NCBI GenBank assembly: GCA_934309475.1
Contig: CAKRDK010000009.1
Coordinates: 1 to 64,000 of the forward strand
Direction of reading: 5' to 3'
Source of the DNA: an uncultured Roseburia sp.
GTDB taxonomy: Bacteria > Bacillota > Clostridia > Lachnospirales > Lachnospiraceae
DNA length: 64,000 bases
The position numbers and the translations under genes are program-made. The notes under the pieces are model-generated. The model did not search any database. It was not told the origin of the DNA and worked only from the letters and a program-made list of their open reading frames with translations. This document shows positions 41,146 to 50,418 of this stretch, piece by piece (the stretch's first letter is position 1; each line of letters opens with the position of its first letter).

Positions 41146-41186
41146 CCTTAAAACCTTTCCTTTCTTATTGCCTCTTACCTTTTTAT

Positions 41187-41984
41187 CTAAAAACGAACCA
41201 TCGGCGAGACCGAATCCCGCTTCGCGACATAGATTGGAAAATCATTTCCATCGTATGGATTCTCACCCATTGTCACCTCTAACCGGACGGTCTCATATGC
41301 CAACTCTTCGTAATTATTCTCCTTGCTTAAATGACCCAAAAATACGGTGTTAAAATGATCGTGAAGCAGCTGTCCTAACAACTGTCCGCTGCTCTCATTG
41401 GACAAATGCCCTCTCTCTCCTAAAATGCGCTGCTTGAGCGGATATGGGTAGGAACCCACCTGAAGCATCTGCACATCATGATTAGCTTCTAACAATAATA
41501 CATCTAAGTTCTGCAATTTGTCTACAATACTTTGGTCATATTTTCCTAAATCGGTGATGACCGCCAGACTTTTCCCGCCCTGACTCATTTTATATGCAAC
41601 CGGGTCTGCCGCATCATGGGAGATTGAAATTGGTTCTATTGTAACATCTCCAATCGTAAAGTCAACATCCGGTTCAATGACCTGAAACAGGCTCTCATCA
41701 ATTTTTCCAACTGATTTTGTCCGTAATATGGCTTCTATGGTTCCCGCTGTCGCATACATCGGAATTCCATACCGGCGCGCTACAACTCCCAGCCCACCAA
41801 TATGGTCGATATGCTCATGTGTAATTAAAATTCCCTGCATATCTGCGGTTTTTAAGTCGATAGAATTCAATCCCTGCTCAATTCTTTTTCCACTGATGCC
41901 CGCATCAATCAAAAGATGGGTGTTATCATTTCCCGCATAGATACAATTTCCACTGCTCCCGCTCGCTATACTGCATAATTCCAT
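41187..41984 (-). CDS. MBL-fold metallo-hydrolase (YycJ/WalJ-like)
   Basis: 265 residues. SIASGSSGNCIYAGND at the N-terminus and the metal motif ITHEHIDHIGGL (HxHxDH), then VITDLGKYD and LLLEANHD with AHLSNESSG-like GHLSNESSG. Matches the YycJ/WalJ nuclease-like family. Reaction not proven. Follows the FtsA-like gene by five bases. Confidence 0.88.
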   Translation of the reverse strand: MELCSIASGSSGNCIYAGNDNTHLLIDAGISGKRIEQGLNSIDLKTADMQGILITHEHIDHIGGLGVVARRYGIPMYATAGTIEAILRTKSVGKIDESLFQVIEPDVDFTIGDVTIEPISISHDAADPVAYKMSQGGKSLAVITDLGKYDQSIVDKLQNLDVLLLEANHDVQMLQVGSYPYPLKQRILGERGHLSNESSGQLLGQLLHDHFNTVFLGHLSKENNYEELAYETVRLEVTMGENPYDGNDFPIYVAKRDSVSPMVRF

Positions 41985-41989
41985 TTTTC

Positions 41990-44137
41990 CTAATTCTCTT
42001 TCCAGTAAATTTCAACGCGGTCTCCGTCCTGTAACGGTTCCGCAAACTGTGCTTTTCTTCCATTGACCTTTGTCACAACGGAACGTCCGCGTGATGCGGA
42101 CAGGTCAAATGGATACACGTTAAATACGTCCACAAAAATATAATCGCTTTTTCCGGCGAGCGCAATCGGTTCCCCATTCACTTCAATGTGAATGACGCCT
42201 GCCGTTGCCGGAGTTTCCGCCGGCTCGTCAGCTTTTTCTGTATTCTCCACAGGTTCCACTGTCCGTTCTGTCTCATTCGATTCATTCGTTTCATTCGTTT
42301 CATTTAATACGTTTGAATCATTCGTTTCCGCAGCCTCTTCTGTCTCCGCTTCTTCCGGCTGGTAAGCCACCGCATAAGACTGCACCGTCCACTCAATCGT
42401 GAAATTCTCATAGACTAAAGTATCTAACGTAGCCACCCGGTTGTTCACCATAATCTGATGATCCATGTCAAGCTGCACATCCATGAACTCTGCAACCTGA
42501 CCGACTGTGTAGAAACTTCTCGTCTCGATTTTATCGTTTTCCTGAATCTGGTAGGTCGGCGGCTCTAAGCTGCCATTGACCTCGACAAACTTCGGACAGG
42601 AAACATTTTTCCCATTGACCTGGAAGGAAATGCTGCCCTTTGTATATTCGCTTAATTCTTCAATCATGCACTGGGCATCTGCTCCGCTTGTGGAAGGTTC
42701 AATTACAATATCACTGTTTGGCTCTAACGGTGTATTGATATTGACAATCTTATCATTCATGCTGACAATCGCAGATTCTCCCGGTTCTCCACGCACAACC
42801 CTTGCCACGCCGTTGACCGTAAAGTTAATCTCTTTTCCTCGTTTCGGGAAAAGTTCATCATTCGGAAATCCCGCCTGAAGCGCTGCATCTACAATCGTAA
42901 GTCTGTTATTATCATACAGCTTGATACGCTCTCCGTTGAAACGTACCATGATAAAGTTATTTCTCTGGTCGTAATAATTCAGACAGATTCCAATCGGTGT
43001 AACCAAAAGAGGATCTTTCTTAATCTCAGGCTGTTCAAATGTAACCTCCTGCAAGACCTCTTCTCCACGCAGGGCAACACGCTCCTGTGGGAGTCCTAAT
43101 TTCTTCGCAAGCATCTCCGTAAAGCCGTGAATCTTTCCGCCACCGCCAACTACAAACGTAGCGCTTACACTCTGCTCTCCGTTCAGTTCCTTTATCTTCT
43201 CTGCCACTTCTGTCGTAATTTTATTGACAACCGGCTCCGTCAGCTTCCACACTTCCTCCGATGGAATGGTGTGTTCAATGCTCATAATATCTTTGTATGT
43301 AATCTCTTTTTCCGTTCCGGAAGTCAGTTTGATATGTTCCGCAGTCTTAAAGTCAACGAGATAATGCTGCACAATCAGTTCGGTAATCTCGTCTCCTGCA
43401 AACGGAATCATTCCGTAGGCGATAATGCTTCCCTCTTTTGTAATGGAGATATCGGATGTTCCGGCTCCCACATCCACAAGACCAATGTTCAGAAGTCTGA
43501 AATGCTCCGGGATTGCAACATTGATTGCCGCAATAGGCTCTAAGGTCAAATTTGCCACGGAAAGTCCGGCAATGCCGACGGCAGCATAAAGTCCGTCTAC
43601 AACATCCTCCGGCAAAAACGTCACAATAATATCCTCACCGATTTTATTTGCCTTATGGCTCTCCAAATTCGAGAACACTTCCTCGTTCAGATAATATTTT
43701 ACAACCGAGTAACCGACACAGTAAAATTTGTATTTTGTATCGTTTTTCTCTTTTAAAATATCCTGCGCTTTCTCCACACCGAGTAAATCCAGTGTGTGGA
43801 TATCCTCGCCCTCGACAACCTTTTCTTCCTCAAATTCATGCTCCACAAACGTTGTAATCGTCTTTAACACACGGCCGGCTGCTGCGATACATACTTCGGT
43901 CAGTGGCTGTTCAATCTGTGCTTCTAATTCTTCCTTGACTGCCTGAATCGTTCTTCCGACACGTCCGATATCATGAATCTGACCGTCTAACATGGATCTC
44001 GTCTCATGCTCTCTTACACACTGGGCTATAACGATAAATTCACCGCCTTCTTTATATCCCACAGTTCCAACTACATTTCTCGTACCAATATCCAGTCCGA
44101 AAACTAATTGTACTCCCGTTCCTTTTACATCACTCAT
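41990..44137 (-). CDS. FtsA-like protein with C-terminal SLBB/ubiquitin-like domain
   Basis: 715 residues, far longer than FtsA (about 420). N-terminal actin-like domain: VFGLDIGTRNVVGTVGY (phosphate 1), LVDVGAGTSDISI (phosphate 2), VVGGGGKIHGF (adenosine). Middle domains repeat short beta modules (GERIKLYDNNRLTIVDAAL). A linker rich in NETNE/SNET repeats (about 605-650) leads to a C-terminal domain with ALAGKSDYIFVDVFNVYPFD and DGDRVEIYW. Probably a cell division or envelope scaffold specific to this group; role inferred. Confidence 0.8.
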   Translation of the reverse strand: MSDVKGTGVQLVFGLDIGTRNVVGTVGYKEGGEFIVIAQCVREHETRSMLDGQIHDIGRVGRTIQAVKEELEAQIEQPLTEVCIAAAGRVLKTITTFVEHEFEEEKVVEGEDIHTLDLLGVEKAQDILKEKNDTKYKFYCVGYSVVKYYLNEEVFSNLESHKANKIGEDIIVTFLPEDVVDGLYAAVGIAGLSVANLTLEPIAAINVAIPEHFRLLNIGLVDVGAGTSDISITKEGSIIAYGMIPFAGDEITELIVQHYLVDFKTAEHIKLTSGTEKEITYKDIMSIEHTIPSEEVWKLTEPVVNKITTEVAEKIKELNGEQSVSATFVVGGGGKIHGFTEMLAKKLGLPQERVALRGEEVLQEVTFEQPEIKKDPLLVTPIGICLNYYDQRNNFIMVRFNGERIKLYDNNRLTIVDAALQAGFPNDELFPKRGKEINFTVNGVARVVRGEPGESAIVSMNDKIVNINTPLEPNSDIVIEPSTSGADAQCMIEELSEYTKGSISFQVNGKNVSCPKFVEVNGSLEPPTYQIQENDKIETRSFYTVGQVAEFMDVQLDMDHQIMVNNRVATLDTLVYENFTIEWTVQSYAVAYQPEEAETEEAAETNDSNVLNETNETNESNETERTVEPVENTEKADEPAETPATAGVIHIEVNGEPIALAGKSDYIFVDVFNVYPFDLSASRGRSVVTKVNGRKAQFAEPLQDGDRVEIYWKEN

Positions 44138-44182
44138 CCGCTGTATCTCCTCTTGGTCTCTTTTTCCAAAATCTGCTGCTTA

Positions 44183-44773
44183 TCAGCGCAGCTGCTCTTC
44201 AATCTGCCGGCAGGCATCCTCATAACTTCCGTTATTGTCAATCACTGCTTTACAATGCTCTCTGTATACTTCCTCTTTTAGCTGGCTTGCAAATATCTGA
44301 TGTACTTTTTCCTTCGAATAACCACGCGATTCCATCAGGCGTTTCTCCCTGTTTTCCTCACTCGTATAAATGTACCAGAGTTCATCACATATCGTATCGT
44401 AATGTTCCTCTATCAGAAGAGCCGCCTCTAAAATCAAAAGTTCTAATTCCCCTTTTTGTCTCTCTTCCTCTGCTGCCTGTATGACATACTCTTTCACAGC
44501 GGGATGCACAATGGCGTTGAGCTTCTCACGCTTGTCTGCATCCGAAAAAATGACCTGTGCCATCTTTCCCCTGTCAAAACTGCCATCCGGCAGATAGATA
44601 TCTTCCTGTCCAAAACATTGCTTTAATCTATCATAGCACGAAGTTCCCGGTTTCATCAAGTCATGCGCAATTTCATCTGCAAGCATCACCCTCGTGTGCT
44701 CCATCTTGGAAAAATAGTCAAGAATGGCTGATTTTCCGGCTCCGACGCCTCCCGTAATTCCAATAAATCTCAC
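44183..44773 (-). CDS. coaE: Dephospho-CoA kinase
   Basis: 196 residues. P-loop GITGGVGAGKSAILDYF at the N-terminus, LADEIAHDLMKPG, then LVVP-type segment IVHPAVKEYV. Phosphorylates dephospho-CoA to CoA. Sits between polA and the FtsA-like gene in one leftward operon; polA-coaE linkage is common. Confidence 0.93.
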   Translation of the reverse strand: MRFIGITGGVGAGKSAILDYFSKMEHTRVMLADEIAHDLMKPGTSCYDRLKQCFGQEDIYLPDGSFDRGKMAQVIFSDADKREKLNAIVHPAVKEYVIQAAEEERQKGELELLILEAALLIEEHYDTICDELWYIYTSEENREKRLMESRGYSKEKVHQIFASQLKEEVYREHCKAVIDNNGSYEDACRQIEEQLR

Positions 44774-44805
44774 TGTTTGTTCCTTCCATTTTCCCAGAAT
44801 ATACT

Positions 44806-47532
44806 TTATTTTGCCTCATACCAGTCTTTTCCGGTATGGCTGTCAATCTCAAGCGTGACGCTCAAATCTGCCGCATGGTGCATCTCTTCTTCTAAAATCT
44901 TTGCCACCTGTGCTTCTTCCTCAAGGGCGGTCTCAATCAAAAGTTCATCGTGCACCTGTAAAATCAGGCGTGACTTTAATCCCTCTTTGATTAATCTGTC
45001 GTGCACGCGGTTCATCGCAATCTTGATAATGTCCGCGGCGGTTCCCTGAATCGGCGAATTCATTGCGACACGTTCTCCAAAAGAGCGCTGCATAAAGTTG
45101 CTGGAGCTAAGTTCCGGCACCGGACGGATTCTGCCAAACATTGTCTTCACAACGCCGGTCTTTTTCGCCTGCTCTACCAGGTCATCTAAAAATTCTTTAA
45201 TCTTCGGATAGGTCTCAAAATAACGCTCAATGTACTCCTGCGCTTCTTTTTTGCTGATACTTAAATCCTGACTCAATCCAAAGGAACTGATACCGTATAC
45301 AATACCAAAGTTTACCGCTTTTGCGTTTCTTCTCTGTAAGTCTGTCACTTCCTCAAATGGAATGTGGAATACCTGGGAAGCCGTAATACGGTGAATATCC
45401 TGCGCTTCACGGTACGCTTCGATTAATTTCTCGTCCCCTGACATATGTGCAAGCACACGCAGCTCAATCTGGGAATAATCGGCATCCATGAACTCATATC
45501 CTTCTGCCGGAAGAAATGTTTTACGAATCAGTCTTCCAAGCTCAATTCGCATCGGGATATTCTGCAAATTCGGTTCTGTACTACTCAATCTTCCGGTCAC
45601 CGTGATAGTCTGGTTAAAATTCGTATGAATCCTGCCATCTTCACGGATATAATTTGCAAGTCCGTCCGCGTAAGTGGATTTTAATTTGGTAAGCTGACGG
45701 TACTCTAAAATATCCGCCACAATCGGGTAGTCCGGTGCAAGTTTGTCTAATACATCCGCAGCCGTCGAATATCCGGTCTTTGTCTTCTTTCCGTTCGGCA
45801 TCTCTAACTTTTCGAATAGGATAACGCCAAGCTGTTTCGGCGAATTGATATTGAACTCTTTTCCGGCTTCTCCGTAGATTTTTGTCTCAAGTTCGTCAAT
45901 CCGAACCGAAAGCTTCTCTCCGTACTCTTTCAGTGCACCTGCGTCGCAGATAATGCCTTCTTTTTCCATGTCTGCTAAGGTATAAACTAACGGAAGCTCA
46001 ATCTCTTCATAAAGCTTTGTCATGCCTTCTTTTTCAAGTTCCGCAGAAAGCTTCTCCTGTGTTCTCCATGCGGTATATGCCTGATAGCAGACATATTTTA
46101 AAAACTCTTCCGGTTTTTCTTTCTCCGCATCCTCTAACCCAAGTTTGCCAAGCAAATCCGTGCGTGAGGACAGATACAAATTCGCATAATCTTTTGCAAT
46201 ATCCTCGTATGGATATTCATTTTTTAACGGATTTAAAAGATATGCTGCAATCACACCATCAAAAATACATCCCTGTCTAAGCTGTCCGTTCTCCTTGCAG
46301 TCCGACAGCCCAAGCAGGCTTACCTGTGGCTTCAAATCGAGTGTTACAAAGGAATCTGCTTCACATTCTGAAAGCAAAGAGATGATTTCACCGGATGAAA
46401 GTGCTTCCGATGCTTTCAGATAATATGTGTCTTCCTCTCCAAAAGAAACTGCCATTCCTAAAAACTGCTGTTCCTCCACCACTTCAAACAGGCTCATCTG
46501 TCCTGACTTCTCGGTGTGTTTTCCCTTACTCTTTCCGTTAAAAGGTATCATGGAAAAAGCAAGTCTCTTTCCCTTTGCAGCCGCAAAAATCTTTGTGGCT
46601 TCTTTTTTATCCGTCACGGTTTTAAAATACTGTTCTGCATCATTCTGCGGTGCTTCCACCTCAAAACGGTTCAACAGATTCTTAAATTCTAAGCGTTTGC
46701 ACATCAGATATGCCTGTTCTGTATACAAATCTGAAATCTGTTCTAATCTGGCATCCGATAACTTGTATACAACCGGCGCATCAATGTCAATTGTCGCTAA
46801 TGTTTTACTCATCTGCGCCATATCGTAATGTTCTCTTAAGTTATTGCTTGCGCGCGGCGGCTTCACCTCGTCCACATGCGCATATGCATTCTCAATACTT
46901 CCATACTGCACAATAAGATTGGTCGCTGTCTTCTCACCGATGCCCTGCACTCCCGGAATATTATCCGCCGTATCTCCCATCAGTGCCTTAACGTCAATAA
47001 ACTGCAGAGGTGTGACCTGATAACGTTCCAACACATCCGCAGCATTGTAATTCTCAATCTCGGTTCCGGTTCTCTTCGTCTTTGGAATCCGAATCTTAAT
47101 ATGGTCTGTCGCAAGCTGTAAAAGGTCACGGTCTCCGGAGACAACGGACACTTCCACACCCTCGGCTTCACTTCTTTTTGCAATGGTTCCGAGCAAATCA
47201 TCCGCCTCATAGCCCTCCATGGTGACGACCGTAACTCCCATTGCCTCTAACATCTCTTTCATCAAAGGTACCTGCTGTCTCAATTCATCTGCCATCGGTT
47301 TTCTTGTACCCTTGTATTCCGCAAACATTTTATGGCGGAAAGTTGGTGCTGATAAATCAAATGCCACCGTCAGATAATCCGGCTTCTCTTCCTCTAGAAT
47401 CTTGAACATGATATTTAAGAATCCATACACTGCATTCGTGTGCAGCCCCTCCGAATTCGTCAAATCCGGGATTCCAAAAAATGCCCTGTTCAAAATACTG
47501 TGTCCATCTATCAATACTAACTTTTCGCTCAT
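44806..47532 (-). CDS. polA: DNA polymerase I
   Basis: 908 residues. 5'-3' nuclease domain (LVLIDGHSILNRAFFG, YEADDLLGTIAK, VSGDRDLLQLA, GDTADNIPGVQGIGEKTA), a middle domain lacking the DxE catalytic residues (LAFSMIPF in place of the first motif), so proofreading is probably absent, and the polymerase domain with DADYSQIELRVLAHMSGD, KAVNFGIVYGISSFGL and VHDELLIE. Repairs gaps and removes primers. Start follows AAAGGC-type purine-rich site. Confidence 0.96.
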   Translation of the reverse strand: MSEKLVLIDGHSILNRAFFGIPDLTNSEGLHTNAVYGFLNIMFKILEEEKPDYLTVAFDLSAPTFRHKMFAEYKGTRKPMADELRQQVPLMKEMLEAMGVTVVTMEGYEADDLLGTIAKRSEAEGVEVSVVSGDRDLLQLATDHIKIRIPKTKRTGTEIENYNAADVLERYQVTPLQFIDVKALMGDTADNIPGVQGIGEKTATNLIVQYGSIENAYAHVDEVKPPRASNNLREHYDMAQMSKTLATIDIDAPVVYKLSDARLEQISDLYTEQAYLMCKRLEFKNLLNRFEVEAPQNDAEQYFKTVTDKKEATKIFAAAKGKRLAFSMIPFNGKSKGKHTEKSGQMSLFEVVEEQQFLGMAVSFGEEDTYYLKASEALSSGEIISLLSECEADSFVTLDLKPQVSLLGLSDCKENGQLRQGCIFDGVIAAYLLNPLKNEYPYEDIAKDYANLYLSSRTDLLGKLGLEDAEKEKPEEFLKYVCYQAYTAWRTQEKLSAELEKEGMTKLYEEIELPLVYTLADMEKEGIICDAGALKEYGEKLSVRIDELETKIYGEAGKEFNINSPKQLGVILFEKLEMPNGKKTKTGYSTAADVLDKLAPDYPIVADILEYRQLTKLKSTYADGLANYIREDGRIHTNFNQTITVTGRLSSTEPNLQNIPMRIELGRLIRKTFLPAEGYEFMDADYSQIELRVLAHMSGDEKLIEAYREAQDIHRITASQVFHIPFEEVTDLQRRNAKAVNFGIVYGISSFGLSQDLSISKKEAQEYIERYFETYPKIKEFLDDLVEQAKKTGVVKTMFGRIRPVPELSSSNFMQRSFGERVAMNSPIQGTAADIIKIAMNRVHDRLIKEGLKSRLILQVHDELLIETALEEEAQVAKILEEEMHHAADLSVTLEIDSHTGKDWYEAK

Positions 47533-47550
47533 AAATTCTTTGCCTTTCTT

Positions 47551-49344
47551 TTAAATCGCTCTTGTATAATATTTCAGCCACTCATTTTCTTCCGCTGTCA
47601 TATACGGAGAGAGTGTCTCGTAAACTTTTTTGTGATAATCATTTAATAACTGACGCTCTTTCTTCGTCATCAGTTCCGGGTCGATTGCATCTAAGTCAAT
47701 CGGTGCGTACGTGATATTCTCAAATTCCATGAACTGTCCGTACTCATTCTTCTCTGCTTTCTTGCAGACTAATTCATTCTCTGTACGAATACCATATTTG
47801 CCCTCTAAATATACACCAGGCTCATCTGTGGTAATCATGCCTTCCTCTAAGGTTCCGCTGTCGTGACGCTCCGGTACCACTCTCCAGCGGAATCCGTTTG
47901 GTCCTTCATGCACATTCAGCACATAACCGACACCATGTCCAGTACCACATTTGTAGTCAATTCCAAGTTCCCACAATGGTCCGCGGGATAAAATGTCCAG
48001 ATTTAATCCGGAACATCCATATAAAAATTTGGCATTCGCAAGGTTTAAATTAGAACGGCATACTGTCGTAAAATGAAGTCTCATCTCGTCTGTAATCGGT
48101 CCTAATGCCATGGTTCTTGTGATGTCCGTTGTTCCCTCATAATAATGTCCGCCGGAATCCACAAGGAGAAATCCTTCCGGTTTCAATTCCGTATCAGACT
48201 CCGGTGTTGCAGAATAATGCATCATTGCTGCATTGGCACCGTAAGCGGAAATCGTTCCGAAACTTAAATCCAGGAAGTTGTCCTGCTCTCTTCTGCGGTC
48301 TGCAAGATAATCGGAAGCTGAAATCTCGGTTATCTTCTGCTTTCCGATGTTCTGTTTCAGCCAGTACATGAACTTGGTAAAGGCAACACCGTCTTTTACA
48401 TGCGCCATGCGTGTATTGTCGACCTCTGTGCGGTTCTTGATGGCACGCATTAATTCCGTCGGATTATCACGGTCAATCATCTCAACGCCTTCTGCTAAAT
48501 TGTTGTAAATGCGGTAGTTCACACCGGATTTATTTAAAAGCACTTTTGTAGTTGCAAGTATTTTCTCTGCTTCTTCGTAGATTGCATCGTACGGTTTTGT
48601 CTTAATATCGTTTTCTTTTAAATATGCCCGTACTTTTTCATCTAATACCTCTTCCTGTAAAAACCAGGTGCAGCTGCTTTTCGTCAATAATAAATAAGAA
48701 AGCACAACCGGCACATGTTCAATATCTCCGCCTCTGACATTCAAAAGCCATGCAATATCGTAAAGACAGGTAATGATATGGGCATCTGCTCCTGCTTCCT
48801 CCATCTTCTCACGAACTCTTGCAATCTTACTCTTTGTGCTCTCTCCAGAATATTTCTCCTCCAGAATGAATACCGGTGCCTTCGACAATGCCGGACGGTC
48901 TTCCCAGATAAGGTCAATTAAATCTTCTTCCACATAGAGCTTTGCTTCTTTTTTCTCTGCAATCTGCTGCCACTCCTCGCCGAGCCGGCTGTTTACGACA
49001 CGACCGTCAAATCCGAGACAGCCGCCTTTCTCCAGCTTGTCTTCGACAAATTCCGTTACCGTCGGAACACCTTCTTCTCCCATGCGGAACAATGTGACGG
49101 TGCTTCCCTGTAACTGCTTCTCTGCCTGGACAAAATAACGTCCGTCTGTCCAGAGTCCCGCTTCCTCTAACGTAATCACTGCTGTTCCGGCAGAACCTGT
49201 AAAACCTGTGATAAAGGTTCTTGCCTTAAAGTGTTCCCCTACATATTCTGATTCATGAAAATCTGCTGTCGGAACCACATATACGGTGATTCCTCTTTTT
49301 CTCATCTCGCTGCGCAGTGCAGCTAATCTCTCCACTACTGTCAT
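47551..49344 (-). CDS. Xaa-Pro aminopeptidase (M24, aminopeptidase P family)
   Basis: 597 residues, the long two-N-domain form. Metal ligands: LVDSGGHYYEGTTDITRT (two Asp), GTGHGVGYVLNVHEGP (His), TTDEPGVYLEGKYGIRTENE (two Glu). Removes N-terminal residues before proline. No signal peptide, so cytoplasmic. Located 18 bases upstream of polA in the same operon. Confidence 0.92.
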   Translation of the reverse strand: MTVVERLAALRSEMRKRGITVYVVPTADFHESEYVGEHFKARTFITGFTGSAGTAVITLEEAGLWTDGRYFVQAEKQLQGSTVTLFRMGEEGVPTVTEFVEDKLEKGGCLGFDGRVVNSRLGEEWQQIAEKKEAKLYVEEDLIDLIWEDRPALSKAPVFILEEKYSGESTKSKIARVREKMEEAGADAHIITCLYDIAWLLNVRGGDIEHVPVVLSYLLLTKSSCTWFLQEEVLDEKVRAYLKENDIKTKPYDAIYEEAEKILATTKVLLNKSGVNYRIYNNLAEGVEMIDRDNPTELMRAIKNRTEVDNTRMAHVKDGVAFTKFMYWLKQNIGKQKITEISASDYLADRRREQDNFLDLSFGTISAYGANAAMMHYSATPESDTELKPEGFLLVDSGGHYYEGTTDITRTMALGPITDEMRLHFTTVCRSNLNLANAKFLYGCSGLNLDILSRGPLWELGIDYKCGTGHGVGYVLNVHEGPNGFRWRVVPERHDSGTLEEGMITTDEPGVYLEGKYGIRTENELVCKKAEKNEYGQFMEFENITYAPIDLDAIDPELMTKKERQLLNDYHKKVYETLSPYMTAEENEWLKYYTRAI

Positions 49345-49398
49345 CCTTATCCTTACCTTTCCCGCTAAATGTTCTTCTGCGTTATCTCTATCTGTCCT

Positions 49399-49860
49399 TT
49401 AATTCTGTGAATATTCAAAAAACTTCGTATCAATCTCCGGATAAGAACGTTTCAGGGAAATCGGCTTTCCTGCACGTGTCAGAAAGCAATGGGAACTTCT
49501 TCCGGTTGTACGGACCTCTCCTGTCTCCTTATCTCTCATAATATATTCTACTTCCATCTTGATTCCATTATATTTTGCAAGCTTCGTCTCAATTACAACC
49601 ACATCATCAAAATGAACCATGCTTCTGTATTCACATGAAATAGAAAGCACCGGGCTGATAATCTCCATCGCTTCCATCTCTTTGTAGCTGAGTCCCATCT
49701 GCTCCATCAAATCCATTCTCGCTTCTTCCATCCATTTGATGTAATTGGAATGATGAATAATCCCCATCTGGTCTGTCTCATAATATTTTGCATGATGTTC
49801 ATATGGTCTGATTTTAATCTCAGGCGCACCTTCGTAAACTTCTACATCTCTTCCTGCCAT
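49399..49860 (-). CDS. Acyl-CoA thioesterase (4HBT, YbgC-like)
   Basis: 153 residues from ATG 49860 (AAAGGTG site); the frame extends further upstream without support. YYETDQMGIIHHSNYIKWMEEAR holds the catalytic Asp of the hot-dog 4HBT fold; C-terminal RTTGRSSHCFLTRAGKP. Hydrolyses acyl-CoA; substrate chain length unknown. Confidence 0.88.
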   Translation of the reverse strand: MAGRDVEVYEGAPEIKIRPYEHHAKYYETDQMGIIHHSNYIKWMEEARMDLMEQMGLSYKEMEAMEIISPVLSISCEYRSMVHFDDVVVIETKLAKYNGIKMEVEYIMRDKETGEVRTTGRSSHCFLTRAGKPISLKRSYPEIDTKFFEYSQN

Positions 49861-49934
49861 ATCTGTCACACCTTTCTTCTTTTTGTCTACAAAACTTACC
49901 GTTCCATTATCCCACAGACGCTGCAAAATTTCAA

Positions 49935-50036
49935 TTATTCTTCAAAATATTCGCGATAATCTTCCTCATCTGCAAACAGCATATACTGTCCATTTACAAA
50001 TCCCATATAACCAGCTTCTACAACATATCCTTTCAT
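49935..50036 (-). CDS. 33-residue conserved-type small protein
   Basis: ATG at 50036-50034 after AAAGGAG. The peptide (MKGYVVEAGYMGFVNG..., ending YREYFEE) is a well-formed beta-rich mini-protein with an acidic end and resembles short proteins I associate with Lachnospiraceae genomes. Upstream of the thioesterase gene. Function unknown. Confidence 0.6.
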   Translation of the reverse strand: MKGYVVEAGYMGFVNGQYMLFADEEDYREYFEE

Positions 50037-50418
50037 AAAAAATACACTCCTTTTCTCAAAAACTTTTTCGTTCTCTTCTTGATAAAAGGAGTGTATCAGA
50101 TATATAGTCCCATAAAACGGACTTTAGTATGGAATTTTCATCTTTTTTTCTACATAGCGAAAGGCAGCCGGGGTGGCTGCCTTTCTTAGGAGAAGGTATT
50201 TTACTATGGGGTAATAGTAAAATTATATATAATGTATTGGGGGGTTTTTACAGGTATTATAATACCATGACCCGCGCAATCGGTGTGCACAAAGATTCAC
50301 TTTTTTTCGACCTTTTTTTATTCAACTTGTATACAAGAAATTCGGTTCTGTGAAAAATTGCTATCATTCTGTCGGAAACTGATATTTGATTTTCAGTTTC
50401 TTTTGTAATCCGCCATTT
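50037..50418. other. 380-base intergenic region
   Basis: No gene is supported. It holds a hairpin AAAGGCAGCC/GGCTGCCTTT (50160-50169 with 50174-50183) that may terminate the M3 peptidase transcript, a perfect 14-base palindrome GGTATTATAATACC at 50253-50266, and T-rich stretches around 50,300. A 74-codon + strand frame here has no ribosome site and is not accepted. Confidence 0.6.

Noticed and set aside
50129..50353. 74-codon + strand frame in an intergenic region
   Set aside because: No ribosome site, contains a terminator hairpin and no protein-like composition.
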